This document shows positions 26,343 through 35,287 of a stretch of DNA of 39,266 nucleotides, one piece after another. The translations under genes and the position numbers were made by a program. The notes under the pieces are model-generated. The model saw only the letters and a program-made list of their open reading frames with translations, was not told the origin of the DNA and made no database searches. The stretch spans positions 293,056 to 332,321 of the forward strand of contig NZ_KB849654.1 of the NCBI RefSeq assembly GCF_000368765.1, in the 5' to 3' direction. The stretch's first letter is position 1, and the number at the start of each line of letters is the position of its first letter. Source of the DNA: Acinetobacter junii CIP 64.5 (lineage in GTDB: Bacteria > Pseudomonadota > Gammaproteobacteria > Pseudomonadales > Moraxellaceae).

Positions 26343-26663
26343 GAGTTTTCCCTTGTGAAAGTGAAACAAATTGAGATGGGAATTTAATCATAGATTGGCG
26401 AAGCTTGCAGCAGCTTATCGCTTAAATATTTAATTTTATCTGCAAAATTTTTCGTTCATTCAACTATTTCTTTTTTTAAATACATTCAATTTCAGTGATT
26501 CATTATTATGTTTTATTCAAGTGAATATGATTATTTCATTGAATCCAGACTAGATTAAAAACTCTAATTTTTACAATTTAACTACACCAATTCAGGTTGT
26601 ATAACTATTTAATTAAAAACATAATATTTTAATATTACAAAAAGAACTTAGACTAACGCGAGT
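26343..26663. other. 321-bp AT-rich divergent intergenic region (serC / TolC-like operon)
   Basis: No convincing gene. It holds the upstream regions of serC (-) and the efflux operon (+). It contains a perfect 14-bp palindrome TATTCAAGTGAATA at 26514-26527, in a very AT-rich setting, and the promoter candidate listed separately. Confidence 0.6.
26597..26625 (+). promoter_or_regulatory. Candidate sigma-70 promoter of the TolC/HlyD/permease operon
   Basis: TTGTAT (26597-26602), 17-bp spacer, CATAAT (26620-26625), 38 bp before the ATG. Chance matches are possible in this AT-rich stretch. Confidence 0.4.
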
Positions 26664-28184
26664 ATGATTAAATTGCGACAAGCTCAAATGTTGAAACAAA
26701 ATAATCGACCAAATTTAAGGGTCAAACGGTTTCAAAAAAAACTAAGTATGTGTATCCATATAATCACATGCAGCTTTTTTACAAGTTCAATATTTGCTCA
26801 AACTATTAGCTATAGTGAAGCTGAGCAATATATCGTTGAGAATGCATATAGCACACAAGCACAAAGAGCCTTAAAACAATCAGCTCAACTAGAAATGGAT
26901 GCCATAAAAAATCTTGGGCTCCCCCGTATTGATCTCAATGCAACTGCATATTCATTTCATAGTGAAACTAGCGTCCCATTAGAGTCAGGCAAACGTCGTT
27001 TAGAAAACTCACTTACACGTGGATTTGATGATAAGCTTTCTCAATGGGAAAACGTATTATCACCAGAAGTCATTGATCAAATAAGCCAAGGTTTTGATCA
27101 AGTTGTTAGTGATGGTCTAAATAAAGTACCCAATAATGTTGATGTAACCGTCAAAGATCAGGATGTAAGAACTTCAGTTTCTATGGTTATGCCATTATAT
27201 ACAGGAGGGAAAATCTCAAGTGCCAAGCAAATAGCGACTTTGCAGGCTCAACGCTCAACAATTAGCGAGAAACAACAGCAAGATGCTCAGCGTTTTGAAA
27301 TGATCCAAGCTTATTTTAATGCCCAACTACAACAGCAGTTAGCCAATACCACCCTATTTAATTTTAATGCGATGCAACAGCATTATAACAATGCCCTAAA
27401 ACTTGAAAAACAAGGGTTTATTAATAAAGGACAACGTATGCAGTTTGAGGTTGCCTTAAATAATGCTGATCGGGCTTATCAAAACGCACAATCTAACCTA
27501 CAAGCAAGCTTGTTTAGTTTAAAAAATTTACTCAAAACCAGTGATCGTCTTAGCTTAAGTACACCATTATTTGTAAATACCACTCAAAAAAATGATTTAG
27601 AAACTTTTCTTAGCAATTATGATCAAAACTCAAGTTTAGTAAAAAAATTACAGATGGATACCCAATTGGCAAATGAAAATATCCGTATCCAGCAAGCAGC
27701 CAAAAAACCAAGTGTATTTGCGTTTGGTGAATACGGGTTAGATGATAAAGAAAATTGGATTATCGGCGTGATGGCGAAATACAATTTATTCTCTGGTATT
27801 GATAAAAATAAAAATATTCATGCTGCTGAATTGAAACGGTATGCAGCAGAAATGATGACTGAACGTACAAAACAAGAAATCGAAAATATTTTATATAAAT
27901 CATATAGTGAGTTGAATGCAGCTCAAACAAGTCATCAACTCTTAATCAAAAATACTCGTGCAGCCGAAGAAAACTTACGTATTCAACAATTATCTTTTAA
28001 AGAAGGTATGGGAACAGCAACACAAGTGATCGATGCACAAAATGCGCTGAATGCTTTAAAAGGTGAAATGGCGATAAATGCTTATAAATACATATTATCT
28101 TTAGCAACATTATTACAAAGCTACGGTTCAATCGAAGAATTCAAGCTTTATGTGAACCAACCTCGTACGGATTATATTCGTTAA
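26664..28184 (+). CDS. TolC-family outer membrane efflux protein
   Basis: 506 residues from ATG 26664. A long basic N-terminus precedes a signal peptide core (IIACS-like stretch IHIITCSFFTSSIFA, cleavage before QTIS), so ATGs inside (residue 9 or 29) are alternative starts. The mature protein shows the TolC pattern: coiled-coil helices (ARR-type YSTQAQRALKQSAQLEMDAI, AEENLRIQQLSFKEGMGTATQVIDAQNAL) and outer-membrane strands (RIDLNATAYSF, TSVSMVMPLYTGGK, GVMAKYNLFSG). It would form the outer-membrane duct. It is the first gene of a tight four-gene operon with an HlyD-like adaptor and two ABC-2 permeases (12 bp to the next start). Confidence 0.9.
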   Translation: MIKLRQAQMLKQNNRPNLRVKRFQKKLSMCIHIITCSFFTSSIFAQTISYSEAEQYIVENAYSTQAQRALKQSAQLEMDAIKNLGLPRIDLNATAYSFHSETSVPLESGKRRLENSLTRGFDDKLSQWENVLSPEVIDQISQGFDQVVSDGLNKVPNNVDVTVKDQDVRTSVSMVMPLYTGGKISSAKQIATLQAQRSTISEKQQQDAQRFEMIQAYFNAQLQQQLANTTLFNFNAMQQHYNNALKLEKQGFINKGQRMQFEVALNNADRAYQNAQSNLQASLFSLKNLLKTSDRLSLSTPLFVNTTQKNDLETFLSNYDQNSSLVKKLQMDTQLANENIRIQQAAKKPSVFAFGEYGLDDKENWIIGVMAKYNLFSGIDKNKNIHAAELKRYAAEMMTERTKQEIENILYKSYSELNAAQTSHQLLIKNTRAAEENLRIQQLSFKEGMGTATQVIDAQNALNALKGEMAINAYKYILSLATLLQSYGSIEEFKLYVNQPRTDYIR

Positions 28185-28196
28185 TTGGAGTACATC

Positions 28197-29306
28197 ATGA
28201 ATCAAAATATTTCATCACCCAATGTAGAAGATAATTCGAATAACGAGATTGTCGAAAACTCAACAGACAGTCAAGTTGATCAATCTAAAACTGATTCAGG
28301 TACACCATCACCACCTTCAAATAACGCAAAAATAAAAATCCTGATCGTCATTATTATCTTATTACTCTTGAGTTTGATTGCTTTTGGCTTATGGAAAGCT
28401 TATCAACCAAAATCAATCGAGTTACAAGGGCGAGTAGAAGCTGAAACTGTTCATATCAGTACCAAAGTTCCTAGTCGTATTGAAGAATTCTATGTCACTG
28501 ATGGTCAAACAGTAAAAAAAGGACAAGCTCTTGTTCGTTTCGTAAGCCCTGAACTTGATGCAAAAAAAGAACAAGCTCAAGCAGCATTACAAAGCGCACT
28601 CGCTTTTCAATCAACAATTTATAGAGGTTCTCAACAAGAAAACATTGATACGCTATACGCTAACTGGCAAGCAATGAAGACCCAAGCTGACCTAGCTGCA
28701 ACGACTTACAAACGAGGTGAAAACCTTTATCAACAAGGTGTTATTTCTCGTCAACGACGAGATGAAATGCTTGCAGCTCAAACCTCTGCAAAAGAAGCCG
28801 CTGAAGCAGCTTACCAACAATATGCACGCGCCAAACGCGGCAGTACAGAACAACAAAAATCAACCGCAGATGCTCAAGTTGCTATTGCTCAAGCCGCGGT
28901 GAATGAAGCAAATGCATTAACTGCTGAAACAAAACTTTATGCGCCAATTGATGGCACTGTGTCCAAAACATATGGTAAACCAACTGAATTTGTTGCTACT
29001 GGTGTACCTGTAGTCAGCATCCTTGAAGATCAGGAATTATGGGTCAGTCTCAATGTAAGAGAAGATATCTACAACTCAATCTATAAATCAAAAACCTTAG
29101 AAGGCTTCATTCCTGCATTGAATCAAAGTGTGACATTTAAAGTAAAGAAAATCGATGCTGAGGGTGAGTTTGCAACGATAAAAACTACGCGACAAACAGG
29201 TGGATACGATATTCGAAGCTTTAAATTCCATCTAAGCCCTACAGAAAAAATTCCCGATCTCAAAGTTGGGATGAGCGTTTTATTTAATATCGAAGAGGCA
29301 AAGTAA
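28197..29306 (+). CDS. HlyD-family periplasmic adaptor
   Basis: 369 residues from ATG 28197, six bases after GGAG (28187-28190); an in-frame TTG at 28185 overlaps that site and is rejected. A hydrophilic 45-residue cytoplasmic lead rich in Asn/Ser/Asp precedes one membrane span (about 47-67). The barrel-sandwich halves flank a helical hairpin: VEAETVHISTKVPSRIEEF and DGQTVKKGQALVRF before it, LYAPIDGTVSKTYGKPTEF after it. The hairpin is Ala/Gln-rich (AAEAAYQQYARAKRG). The beta-barrel segment LWVSLNVREDIYN closes it. It should bridge the permeases to the TolC-like duct. Confidence 0.92.
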   Translation: MNQNISSPNVEDNSNNEIVENSTDSQVDQSKTDSGTPSPPSNNAKIKILIVIIILLLLSLIAFGLWKAYQPKSIELQGRVEAETVHISTKVPSRIEEFYVTDGQTVKKGQALVRFVSPELDAKKEQAQAALQSALAFQSTIYRGSQQENIDTLYANWQAMKTQADLAATTYKRGENLYQQGVISRQRRDEMLAAQTSAKEAAEAAYQQYARAKRGSTEQQKSTADAQVAIAQAAVNEANALTAETKLYAPIDGTVSKTYGKPTEFVATGVPVVSILEDQELWVSLNVREDIYNSIYKSKTLEGFIPALNQSVTFKVKKIDAEGEFATIKTTRQTGGYDIRSFKFHLSPTEKIPDLKVGMSVLFNIEEAK

Positions 29307-29309
29307 CAC

Positions 29310-30440
29310 ATGCTTGCCATAATGCTTCGTGAAATACGCTATTTAAAGCGCTATAAAGCTGATTTATTTATGGCAATCATCGCGCCATTATTGGTCATTA
29401 TACTTTTTGGCAGCATGTTTTCAGCTGGTAAACCTGATCACTTACCCATCGTTGTGATTGATCAAGATCAAAGCGAGATGAGCCGAAAAGTTATTCATGC
29501 TTTGAGAGTGAATCACACTATAAAAATTAAAACGATTACAACTAGTCAAGATGAAGCAGAACAATTAATCAATCAAACAGATGCTTGGGGTTTTGTATTT
29601 ATTCCTGAAGGTGCTGAGCAGCGCTTAGTTAGTGCACAAGATGCACAAATTAGTATTGCTTATAATCAATCTTTCTTTAGCATTGGAAATACAATCTCAT
29701 CAGCGATGTTGATCAGCACCTTAAATGGAATTGCTAAATATATGGGAGATGATTATTTGTCAAATACCATCCCCTATATAGAAATGCCTACACCTCACAT
29801 AAAAATATCCACTTTATATAATCCTAATATGAGTTATGAACTGTTCTTGGAGCCATTTATGGTGCCAGCAGTTTTACATTTATTATTATGCTGTTGTGTT
29901 GCTTTTGCAGTTGGACAGGAATTTAAACGTAATACATTCAATCAGTGGGTTACTGGTGGAAATTCAATCCACACTTTACTCGGTAAATTATTAGTTTATG
30001 TACTGATTTTTTGCTTTTGGACTTGGTGTTGGATGTTTTGGCTATCGAATATCCGAGGTTATTTCATAGCAGGTTCCATCTGTTTAATCCTTACCGCTCA
30101 ATTTTTCTTGTACTTCGCCTATGCCGTCATTAGTAGTTCTGTAGTATTGGCGACGCAAGATCTGGCAAAAACCTTTGGCTTTTTAGCTCTGTATGGTGGT
30201 TCTTCTCCTAGTTTTTCAGGAATCACCCTCCCCCTAAATAATGCACCTGTATTTACTCAAATTTGGTCAATGCTGATTCCCTATACACCTTATGCAAAGT
30301 TACAAACTGAACAATGGGTGATTGGCAGCGATCCAATAGTTTCACTTATTCCACTTTCTATCTTAATTGCTTTCTCAGCATTGTTCTTCTTTGTGAGTAT
30401 TCGCTTACTTCGAAAATTGACTCAGGAGCAATGCGTATGA
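29310..30440 (+). CDS. ABC-2 type permease, first of two
   Basis: 376-residue inner-membrane protein of the ABC-2/YhhJ-YbhR type. A first helix (about 20-38, LFMAIIAPLLVIILFGSMF) precedes a ~150-residue periplasmic domain starting HLPIVVIDQDQSEMSRKVI. Five or six C-terminal helices include VPAVLHLLLCCCVAFAVGQEF and LVYVLIFCFWTWCWMFWL. There is no Walker A, signature or other nucleotide-binding motif, so an ATPase must come from elsewhere if ATP drives transport. It starts three bases after the HlyD-like gene and overlaps the next permease by four bases (ATGA). Confidence 0.88.
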   Translation: MLAIMLREIRYLKRYKADLFMAIIAPLLVIILFGSMFSAGKPDHLPIVVIDQDQSEMSRKVIHALRVNHTIKIKTITTSQDEAEQLINQTDAWGFVFIPEGAEQRLVSAQDAQISIAYNQSFFSIGNTISSAMLISTLNGIAKYMGDDYLSNTIPYIEMPTPHIKISTLYNPNMSYELFLEPFMVPAVLHLLLCCCVAFAVGQEFKRNTFNQWVTGGNSIHTLLGKLLVYVLIFCFWTWCWMFWLSNIRGYFIAGSICLILTAQFFLYFAYAVISSSVVLATQDLAKTFGFLALYGGSSPSFSGITLPLNNAPVFTQIWSMLIPYTPYAKLQTEQWVIGSDPIVSLIPLSILIAFSALFFFVSIRLLRKLTQEQCV

Positions 30441-31549
30441 AAAAATTTTTAAATTATTATCTGCAAACCTTTAAAAATATTGCAGCAAATACCTCAATTT
30501 TCACCACGCTCATTGCTGCTGTCATTTTATATAGTTTTTTCTATCCAACTGCTTATAAAGCACAAACAGCGGAAGATATTCCGATTGTTGTCGTAGATGA
30601 AGAGCAAAGTGTTTTAAGTTCGAAAATCATTAGCCAAGTTTCAAATAGTCCTCATGTGAAAATCATGACAGTAACTGATAATTTCTTAGAGGCAAAAAAA
30701 TTAGTTCAAAATCAGCAAGCAGAAGGTATTTTACTTTTACCCGACAATCTGACCAATAGCATCACACGTGGTGAAATGGGAGGCATAGGTCTATATTTAA
30801 GTACAGCTTATTTCATTCAAACGAAAGAAGTCGGCATAGGTTTAGCAGGTTCTATTGAAGCAACCTTGCAAGAATTTTTGGAAAAATTCGGTGATGCAAC
30901 TCCTTTTAAACCAGAACTTTCTATTCATCAAATTCCGCTCTTTAATACATTATCTGGATATGGAAGTTATATTTTTCCCGCTGTTGCCAGTTTAATTATT
31001 CATCAGACACTGTTATTAGGTCTCGCTATGTTGATTGCGAGCTATCGTGAATCAGGTTGGATTGCAAAACCAATCGAATTTTGGGCAACTTCTACAGCAA
31101 TTCTCACAATAGGTTGTCTTGGTTGTTTATATCTCTTCGGTTTTACATTTTGGCTTTATGACTATCCTCATGGTGGAAATTTCTGGGGAATGCTACTTGC
31201 AACGCCAGTTTATGTAAGTTGTATTATCGGTTTAGCGATGCTGGTTGGATCTTTAGTAGATATGCCTGAACGCGTAGGACATTTAATTGTTGTCACCTCA
31301 GTCCCTCTTTTCTTATTAACAGGTACTGCTTGGCCACATGCCGCAATGCCTGAATGGATGCAATATTTAGCTTGGATTCTTCCATCTACACATGGTGTTC
31401 AAATGTTTGTGCAATTAAATCAGATGGGTGTACCTACAGCAATCGTGATACCTAAACTGATTTATCTAGCAACTCTTGGTGGAATCTTGTTGGCTTGCTC
31501 TTATTATCGTTTAGTCATGCTAAAGCCAATAAAAAAGGAAGCTAATTAG
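30437..31549 (+). CDS. ABC-2 type permease, second of two
   Basis: 370 residues from ATG 30437 (MKKFLNYYLQTFKN), eight bases after AGGAG; an ATG six bases earlier is too close to it. The layout matches its partner: helix near residue 25 (FTTLIAAVILYSFFYP), periplasmic domain beginning EDIPIVVVDEEQSVLSSKI, then helices including SYIFPAVASLIIHQTLLLGLAMLIA and the ABC-2 segment VVTSVPLFLLTGTAWPHAAMP, ending in LATLGGILLACSYYRL. The two permeases probably form a heterodimer. The last codons (KKEAN-stop) lie inside the terminator stem. No ATPase gene follows. Confidence 0.88.
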   Translation: MKKFLNYYLQTFKNIAANTSIFTTLIAAVILYSFFYPTAYKAQTAEDIPIVVVDEEQSVLSSKIISQVSNSPHVKIMTVTDNFLEAKKLVQNQQAEGILLLPDNLTNSITRGEMGGIGLYLSTAYFIQTKEVGIGLAGSIEATLQEFLEKFGDATPFKPELSIHQIPLFNTLSGYGSYIFPAVASLIIHQTLLLGLAMLIASYRESGWIAKPIEFWATSTAILTIGCLGCLYLFGFTFWLYDYPHGGNFWGMLLATPVYVSCIIGLAMLVGSLVDMPERVGHLIVVTSVPLFLLTGTAWPHAAMPEWMQYLAWILPSTHGVQMFVQLNQMGVPTAIVIPKLIYLATLGGILLACSYYRLVMLKPIKKEAN

Positions 31550-31560
31550 CTTCCTTTTTT
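31531..31560. terminator. Perfect palindromic terminator overlapping the permease stop codon
   Basis: AAAAAAGGAAGC / GCTTCCTTTTTT with TAATTA at the centre, a 30-bp perfect palindrome. Its left arm and the TAG (31547-31549) belong to the permease gene. It can also terminate gyrA, which ends at 31574 on the other strand. Confidence 0.9.
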
Positions 31561-31573
31561 AACAACTTATCAC

Positions 31574-34306
31574 TTAAGCTTCTGGAGTATCATCTTTAGG
31601 TTCTACTAAAGCTTCCTCAGAATTTACTGCATCAAGCTCAGTATTTTCTACTGATTGCTCTATAGTCTCTAACTCTTCGTCTTCTTCTACAGCTTCAATG
31701 GATACAACACCAACTAATGTTTCAGCGTCACTCAATCGAATCAGACGAACACCTTGTGCGTTACGACCTGTGGTTGCCACTTCTGCTGCACGTGTACGAA
31801 CCAAAGTACCACCATCAGAAATCAACATCAGCTCTTTGGTTTCATCAATCGATACAGCACTGATTAATTCACCATTACGCTCACTCGTTTTAATCGCAAT
31901 AACACCCTTACCACCACGTTTCTTGGTCGGGAAGTCATCCACTGGAGTACGCTTACCATATCCATTTGCACAAGCACATAACACCTCACCCGTTTCAGGA
32001 ACAACAACAAGTGAAACAATACGGCTTACAACATTAGAATCAGAAGAATCGTCATTATCATCGCTGTCATCATTTTCAACTTCAGCATCTTCTACGTCGA
32101 TCGTGTTACTTGCAAAACTAACACGCATACCACGTACACCTTTCGCAGTACGTCCCATTGCACGAACATCTGTCTCAGCAAAGCGAATCGCTTTACCTTC
32201 ATTTGAGAACAACATGATCTGCTGATTACCATCCGTAATCGCAACACCGATCAAGGTATCTTCTTCGTTTAACTCAATAGCACGTAAGCCATTAGAGCGA
32301 ACATTACTAAACTGTTCTAACTCAACACGTTTAACCGTACCTGATGCCGTAGCCATAAACACATAGTGATTTTCAGGGAACTCCGTCAACGGTAAGATCG
32401 CGGTAATCGTTTCATTCGCTTCCAATGGTAACAAGTTCACCATCGGGCGTCCTTTAGCACCACGAGAGGCTTGAGGTACCTCAAACACTCTCAAGCGATA
32501 AACTTTACCAACATTTGTAAAGCACAATACTGTCGCGTGGTTAGATGCAACAATCAAATGCTGAATAATGTCATCATCTTTCATTGAGGTTGCTGATTTA
32601 CCACGACCACCACGACGTTGAGCTTGATAATCCGAAAGTGGTTGAGTTTTTGCATAACCTGTTTGAGAAACAGTGAGTACCACTTGTTCTTCAGGGATTA
32701 AGTCTTCACGACAGAAATCAACACCAGATTCAACGATTTCTGTACGACGTGCATCACCATACTGTTGCAGGATTAAAGCAAGCTCTTCACGAATTACGTT
32801 CATCAATAAATCAAAGTCATTTAAAATCGCCGTTAATTCAGCAATTTGACCTAAAATCTCAGTATATTCAGCGTGCAACTTATCTTGTTCAAGACCCGTC
32901 AAACGATGTAAACGTAATTCAAGAATCGCATTCACCTGTGTTGGTGATAAACGATAAATATCTCCTGACAGACCAAATGGACGTGCAGGATCTTCCCCTT
33001 CAATTTCATCTGGGCGAACTGAAATAGCGCCAGCTTTTTCTAGAAGTGCGACAACACCACCACCAGCCCATTCACCAGCCTGTAAACGCTCACGTGCTTC
33101 ACTAGGATTGGCAGAAGTCTTAATGGTTTCAATAATGGCATCAATATTCGCTAATGCAACAGTCAAACCTTCTAAGATATGCCCACGCTCACGTGCTTTG
33201 CGAAGCTCATACATGGTTCGGCGTGTCACAACTTCTTGGCGATGACGGATAAATGCCGCAATAATATCTTTAAGATTCATCAATTTTGGCTGACCATTAT
33301 CTAGGCAGACCATATTGATGCTGAAAGAGTTTTGCAGTTGGGTGTGTAAGAATAAATTATTTACAATGACTTCCGCGTTTTCGCCACGCTTCAAATCAAT
33401 TGCAATACGCATCCCTTCCTTATCTGACTCATCTCGAAGTTCAGAAATTCCTTCAAGTTTCTTTTCTTTAACCAGTTCAGCTATACGCTCAATCGTTTTT
33501 GCTTTATTGACCTGATATGGAATTTCAGTAAAGACGATAGTCGTACGACCCGTTTTCTGATCTTCTTCGAAATGATACTTACCACGGATATGAAGACGAC
33601 CTTTACCCGTACGATAAGCATCAACAATACCTGATTTACCGTAAATAATACCGCCAGTTGGGAAGTCAGGACCAGTAATATGCTCCATCAATCCTTCAAT
33701 AGAAATATTCGGATTATTGGCATAGGCTAAACAAGCATTGACGACCTCAGTCATATTATGCGGCGCCATATTGGTCGCCATACCTACTGCAATACCTGTT
33801 GTACCATTGATCAAAAGATTAGGAATACGAGTTGGCATCACTTGCGGAATACGCTCAGAACCGTCGTAGTTATCTTCCCAATCAACCGTGTCTTTTTCTA
33901 AGTCGGCCAAAATTTCATGGGTAAGCTTTTGCATGCGGACTTCGGTATAACGCATTGCCGCCGCACTATCGCCATCGACAGAACCAAAGTTACCTTGACC
34001 ATCGACCAACATATAACGCAAGCTAAAATCTTGAGCCATACGAACAATCGTTTCATAGACTGCACTATCACCATGAGGGTGATATTTACCGATTACATCA
34101 CCCACCACACGAGCAGATTTTTTATACGCTTTGTTATAATCATTGCCCAATTCGTGCATTGCGAATAATACGCGACGATGAACAGGTTTGAGACCGTCTC
34201 TCACATCTGGCAATGCACGAGATACGATTACGCTCATTGCATAATCTAAATATGAATGCTTGAGTTCGTCCTCAATGGCAATCGGTCTGATTTCCGATAC
34301 GCTCAT
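31574..34306 (-). CDS. gyrA: DNA gyrase subunit A
   Basis: 910-residue subunit of gyrase that cuts and rejoins DNA while introducing negative supercoils. The catalytic Tyr is residue 120 ([12 protein letters not shown]). The quinolone-resistance region reads [17 protein letters not shown], with Ser81 and Glu85 as in susceptible Acinetobacter (E. coli positions 83 and 87). The GyrA box QRRGGRGK begins the C-terminal wrapping domain. That domain carries a very acidic insertion ([15 protein letters not shown], encoded near 32036-32098) and an acidic tail. The ATG follows AAGGAGT-like bases. It is monocistronic, with an extended -10 promoter about 110 bp upstream. Confidence 0.98.
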   Translation of the reverse strand: MSVSEIRPIAIEDELKHSYLDYAMSVIVSRALPDVRDGLKPVHRRVLFAMHELGNDYNKAYKKSARVVGDVIGKYHPHGDSAVYETIVRMAQDFSLRYMLVDGQGNFGSVDGDSAAAMRYTEVRMQKLTHEILADLEKDTVDWEDNYDGSERIPQVMPTRIPNLLINGTTGIAVGMATNMAPHNMTEVVNACLAYANNPNISIEGLMEHITGPDFPTGGIIYGKSGIVDAYRTGKGRLHIRGKYHFEEDQKTGRTTIVFTEIPYQVNKAKTIERIAELVKEKKLEGISELRDESDKEGMRIAIDLKRGENAEVIVNNLFLHTQLQNSFSINMVCLDNGQPKLMNLKDIIAAFIRHRQEVVTRRTMYELRKARERGHILEGLTVALANIDAIIETIKTSANPSEARERLQAGEWAGGGVVALLEKAGAISVRPDEIEGEDPARPFGLSGDIYRLSPTQVNAILELRLHRLTGLEQDKLHAEYTEILGQIAELTAILNDFDLLMNVIREELALILQQYGDARRTEIVESGVDFCREDLIPEEQVVLTVSQTGYAKTQPLSDYQAQRRGGRGKSATSMKDDDIIQHLIVASNHATVLCFTNVGKVYRLRVFEVPQASRGAKGRPMVNLLPLEANETITAILPLTEFPENHYVFMATASGTVKRVELEQFSNVRSNGLRAIELNEEDTLIGVAITDGNQQIMLFSNEGKAIRFAETDVRAMGRTAKGVRGMRVSFASNTIDVEDAEVENDDSDDNDDSSDSNVVSRIVSLVVVPETGEVLCACANGYGKRTPVDDFPTKKRGGKGVIAIKTSERNGELISAVSIDETKELMLISDGGTLVRTRAAEVATTGRNAQGVRLIRLSDAETLVGVVSIEAVEEDEELETIEQSVENTELDAVNSEEALVEPKDDTPEA

Positions 34307-34648
34307 GCATACTCCTTGTTTACAGATAGAAACATCTACCTGTTTTTATGTCTTCAATCTTGCAAAAATTTAGCTCAAAAAGATTGAACTAAAAATAAAA
34401 AATACAGCGAAAAATTATAGCATAAACAACCAACTAACAGGGAGTTAAACCCATTGAAAATAGCATTTTTTTACAATAAAAAATTGATTAGAATTAGTAA
34501 GTTAAAAAATATTTTTTGATTGTGCACTTTCAACAATCTTTTTTTAACATGGTGGCTAAAATACACGCAAAAACATCATAAAATTTTAATCTTAAAATCA
34601 TTACTTCACGTCGATTACGAATTAAAATTTATGATCATTTTTATGTAA
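34307..34648. other. 342-bp AT-rich region between gyrA start and DinB-like gene
   Basis: No gene seen. It holds the gyrA leader and promoter and the 3' side of the DinB-like gene. An A6-TA-T6 palindrome lies near 34504-34517. No obvious terminator follows the DinB-like stop. Confidence 0.55.
34414..34422 (-). promoter_or_regulatory. Extended -10 promoter of gyrA
   Basis: On the minus strand the sequence reads TGCTATAAT, a perfect -10 with TGN extension, about 110 bp upstream of the gyrA ATG. The -35 region (CCCTGT at 17 bp) is poor, which suits an extended -10 promoter. Confidence 0.6.
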
Positions 34649-35164
34649 TTAGCGATATAAATCTGCTTGCTCTCTTTGGAAATATATTAAATCCAATGCT
34701 AATGAAACGCCTGTGATTTGAAAAATCATGCTATGCAGCTGACCACGGTGATGGGTCTGATGATTAAAGACATGCGCAAGCACTTCAATAAGAGGCTCAG
34801 TATGGCGCTGCCCGTGTCGTGTGTAAGAAATAGTACCATGAAATGCTTCATCATTAAGCTGCTGCACGAATGCAATCATGCTTTGATCTTTAAGGAATCT
34901 CGCATTAGTGAGCGAATCTAAGTCTGCATGAACGATCTCATCTAAAGCATACTGAGACTGCACTGCCCCATGTATACGCTCGAACCATAAAATATCAGCG
35001 ACCAATATATGATTTGCTGTGCGAAACAATGACTCGAAATAAGCCCCACAATTTTGATTGATTTCGTCTTCATTTAAGTCTTTTAAAACAGAGAATAATT
35101 TTTGATTCGCCCAAGCGTTATAATTTGCCAACATCAAAAAATATTTTTTAAAACTATAACTCAT
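34649..35164 (-). CDS. DinB-family protein
   Basis: 171-residue four-helix-bundle protein of the DinB/YfiT type. Helix 1 has MLANYNAWANQKLFSVL, the frequent DinB start. His residues in RTANHILVADILWFERIHG and in VFNHQTHHRGQLHSM correspond to the three-His metal site of the family. Members include metal-dependent thiol transferases and damage-inducible proteins of unknown activity; no specific reaction can be assigned. It is downstream of etfBA but separated from it by a complex terminator, so it probably has its own promoter. Confidence 0.85.
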   Translation of the reverse strand: MSYSFKKYFLMLANYNAWANQKLFSVLKDLNEDEINQNCGAYFESLFRTANHILVADILWFERIHGAVQSQYALDEIVHADLDSLTNARFLKDQSMIAFVQQLNDEAFHGTISYTRHGQRHTEPLIEVLAHVFNHQTHHRGQLHSMIFQITGVSLALDLIYFQREQADLYR

Positions 35165-35200
35165 TAATTAGATCCATTTTTATTATTATTTTTAACATAA

Positions 35201-35287
35201 AAAAGCGCTCCTGAGCAGAGCAGTAAAGCATCGCTTTAACCGCCTGCGCAAGAGCGCTTTAAACTTTAATTCAGTGAATTAAAGTTT
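35201..35287 (-). terminator. Compound hairpin terminator after etfA
   Basis: Two structures in series. The first (35261-35287) has 13-bp arms AAACTTTAATTCA / TGAATTAAAGTTT and overlaps the etfA stop. The second pairs AAAGCGCTC (35202-35210) with GAGCGCTTT (35252-35260) around an inner AAAGC..GCTTT hairpin, and is followed on the minus strand by a run of T. Confidence 0.75.

Noticed and set aside
32749..33027. Plus-strand open frames opposite gyrA
   Set aside because: Antisense shadows of a strongly conserved gene with normal codon pattern on the minus strand.
34504..34517. A6-TA-T6 palindrome as a terminator or origin element
   Set aside because: Pure A/T dyad in AT-rich spacer, no GC stem; expected by chance.
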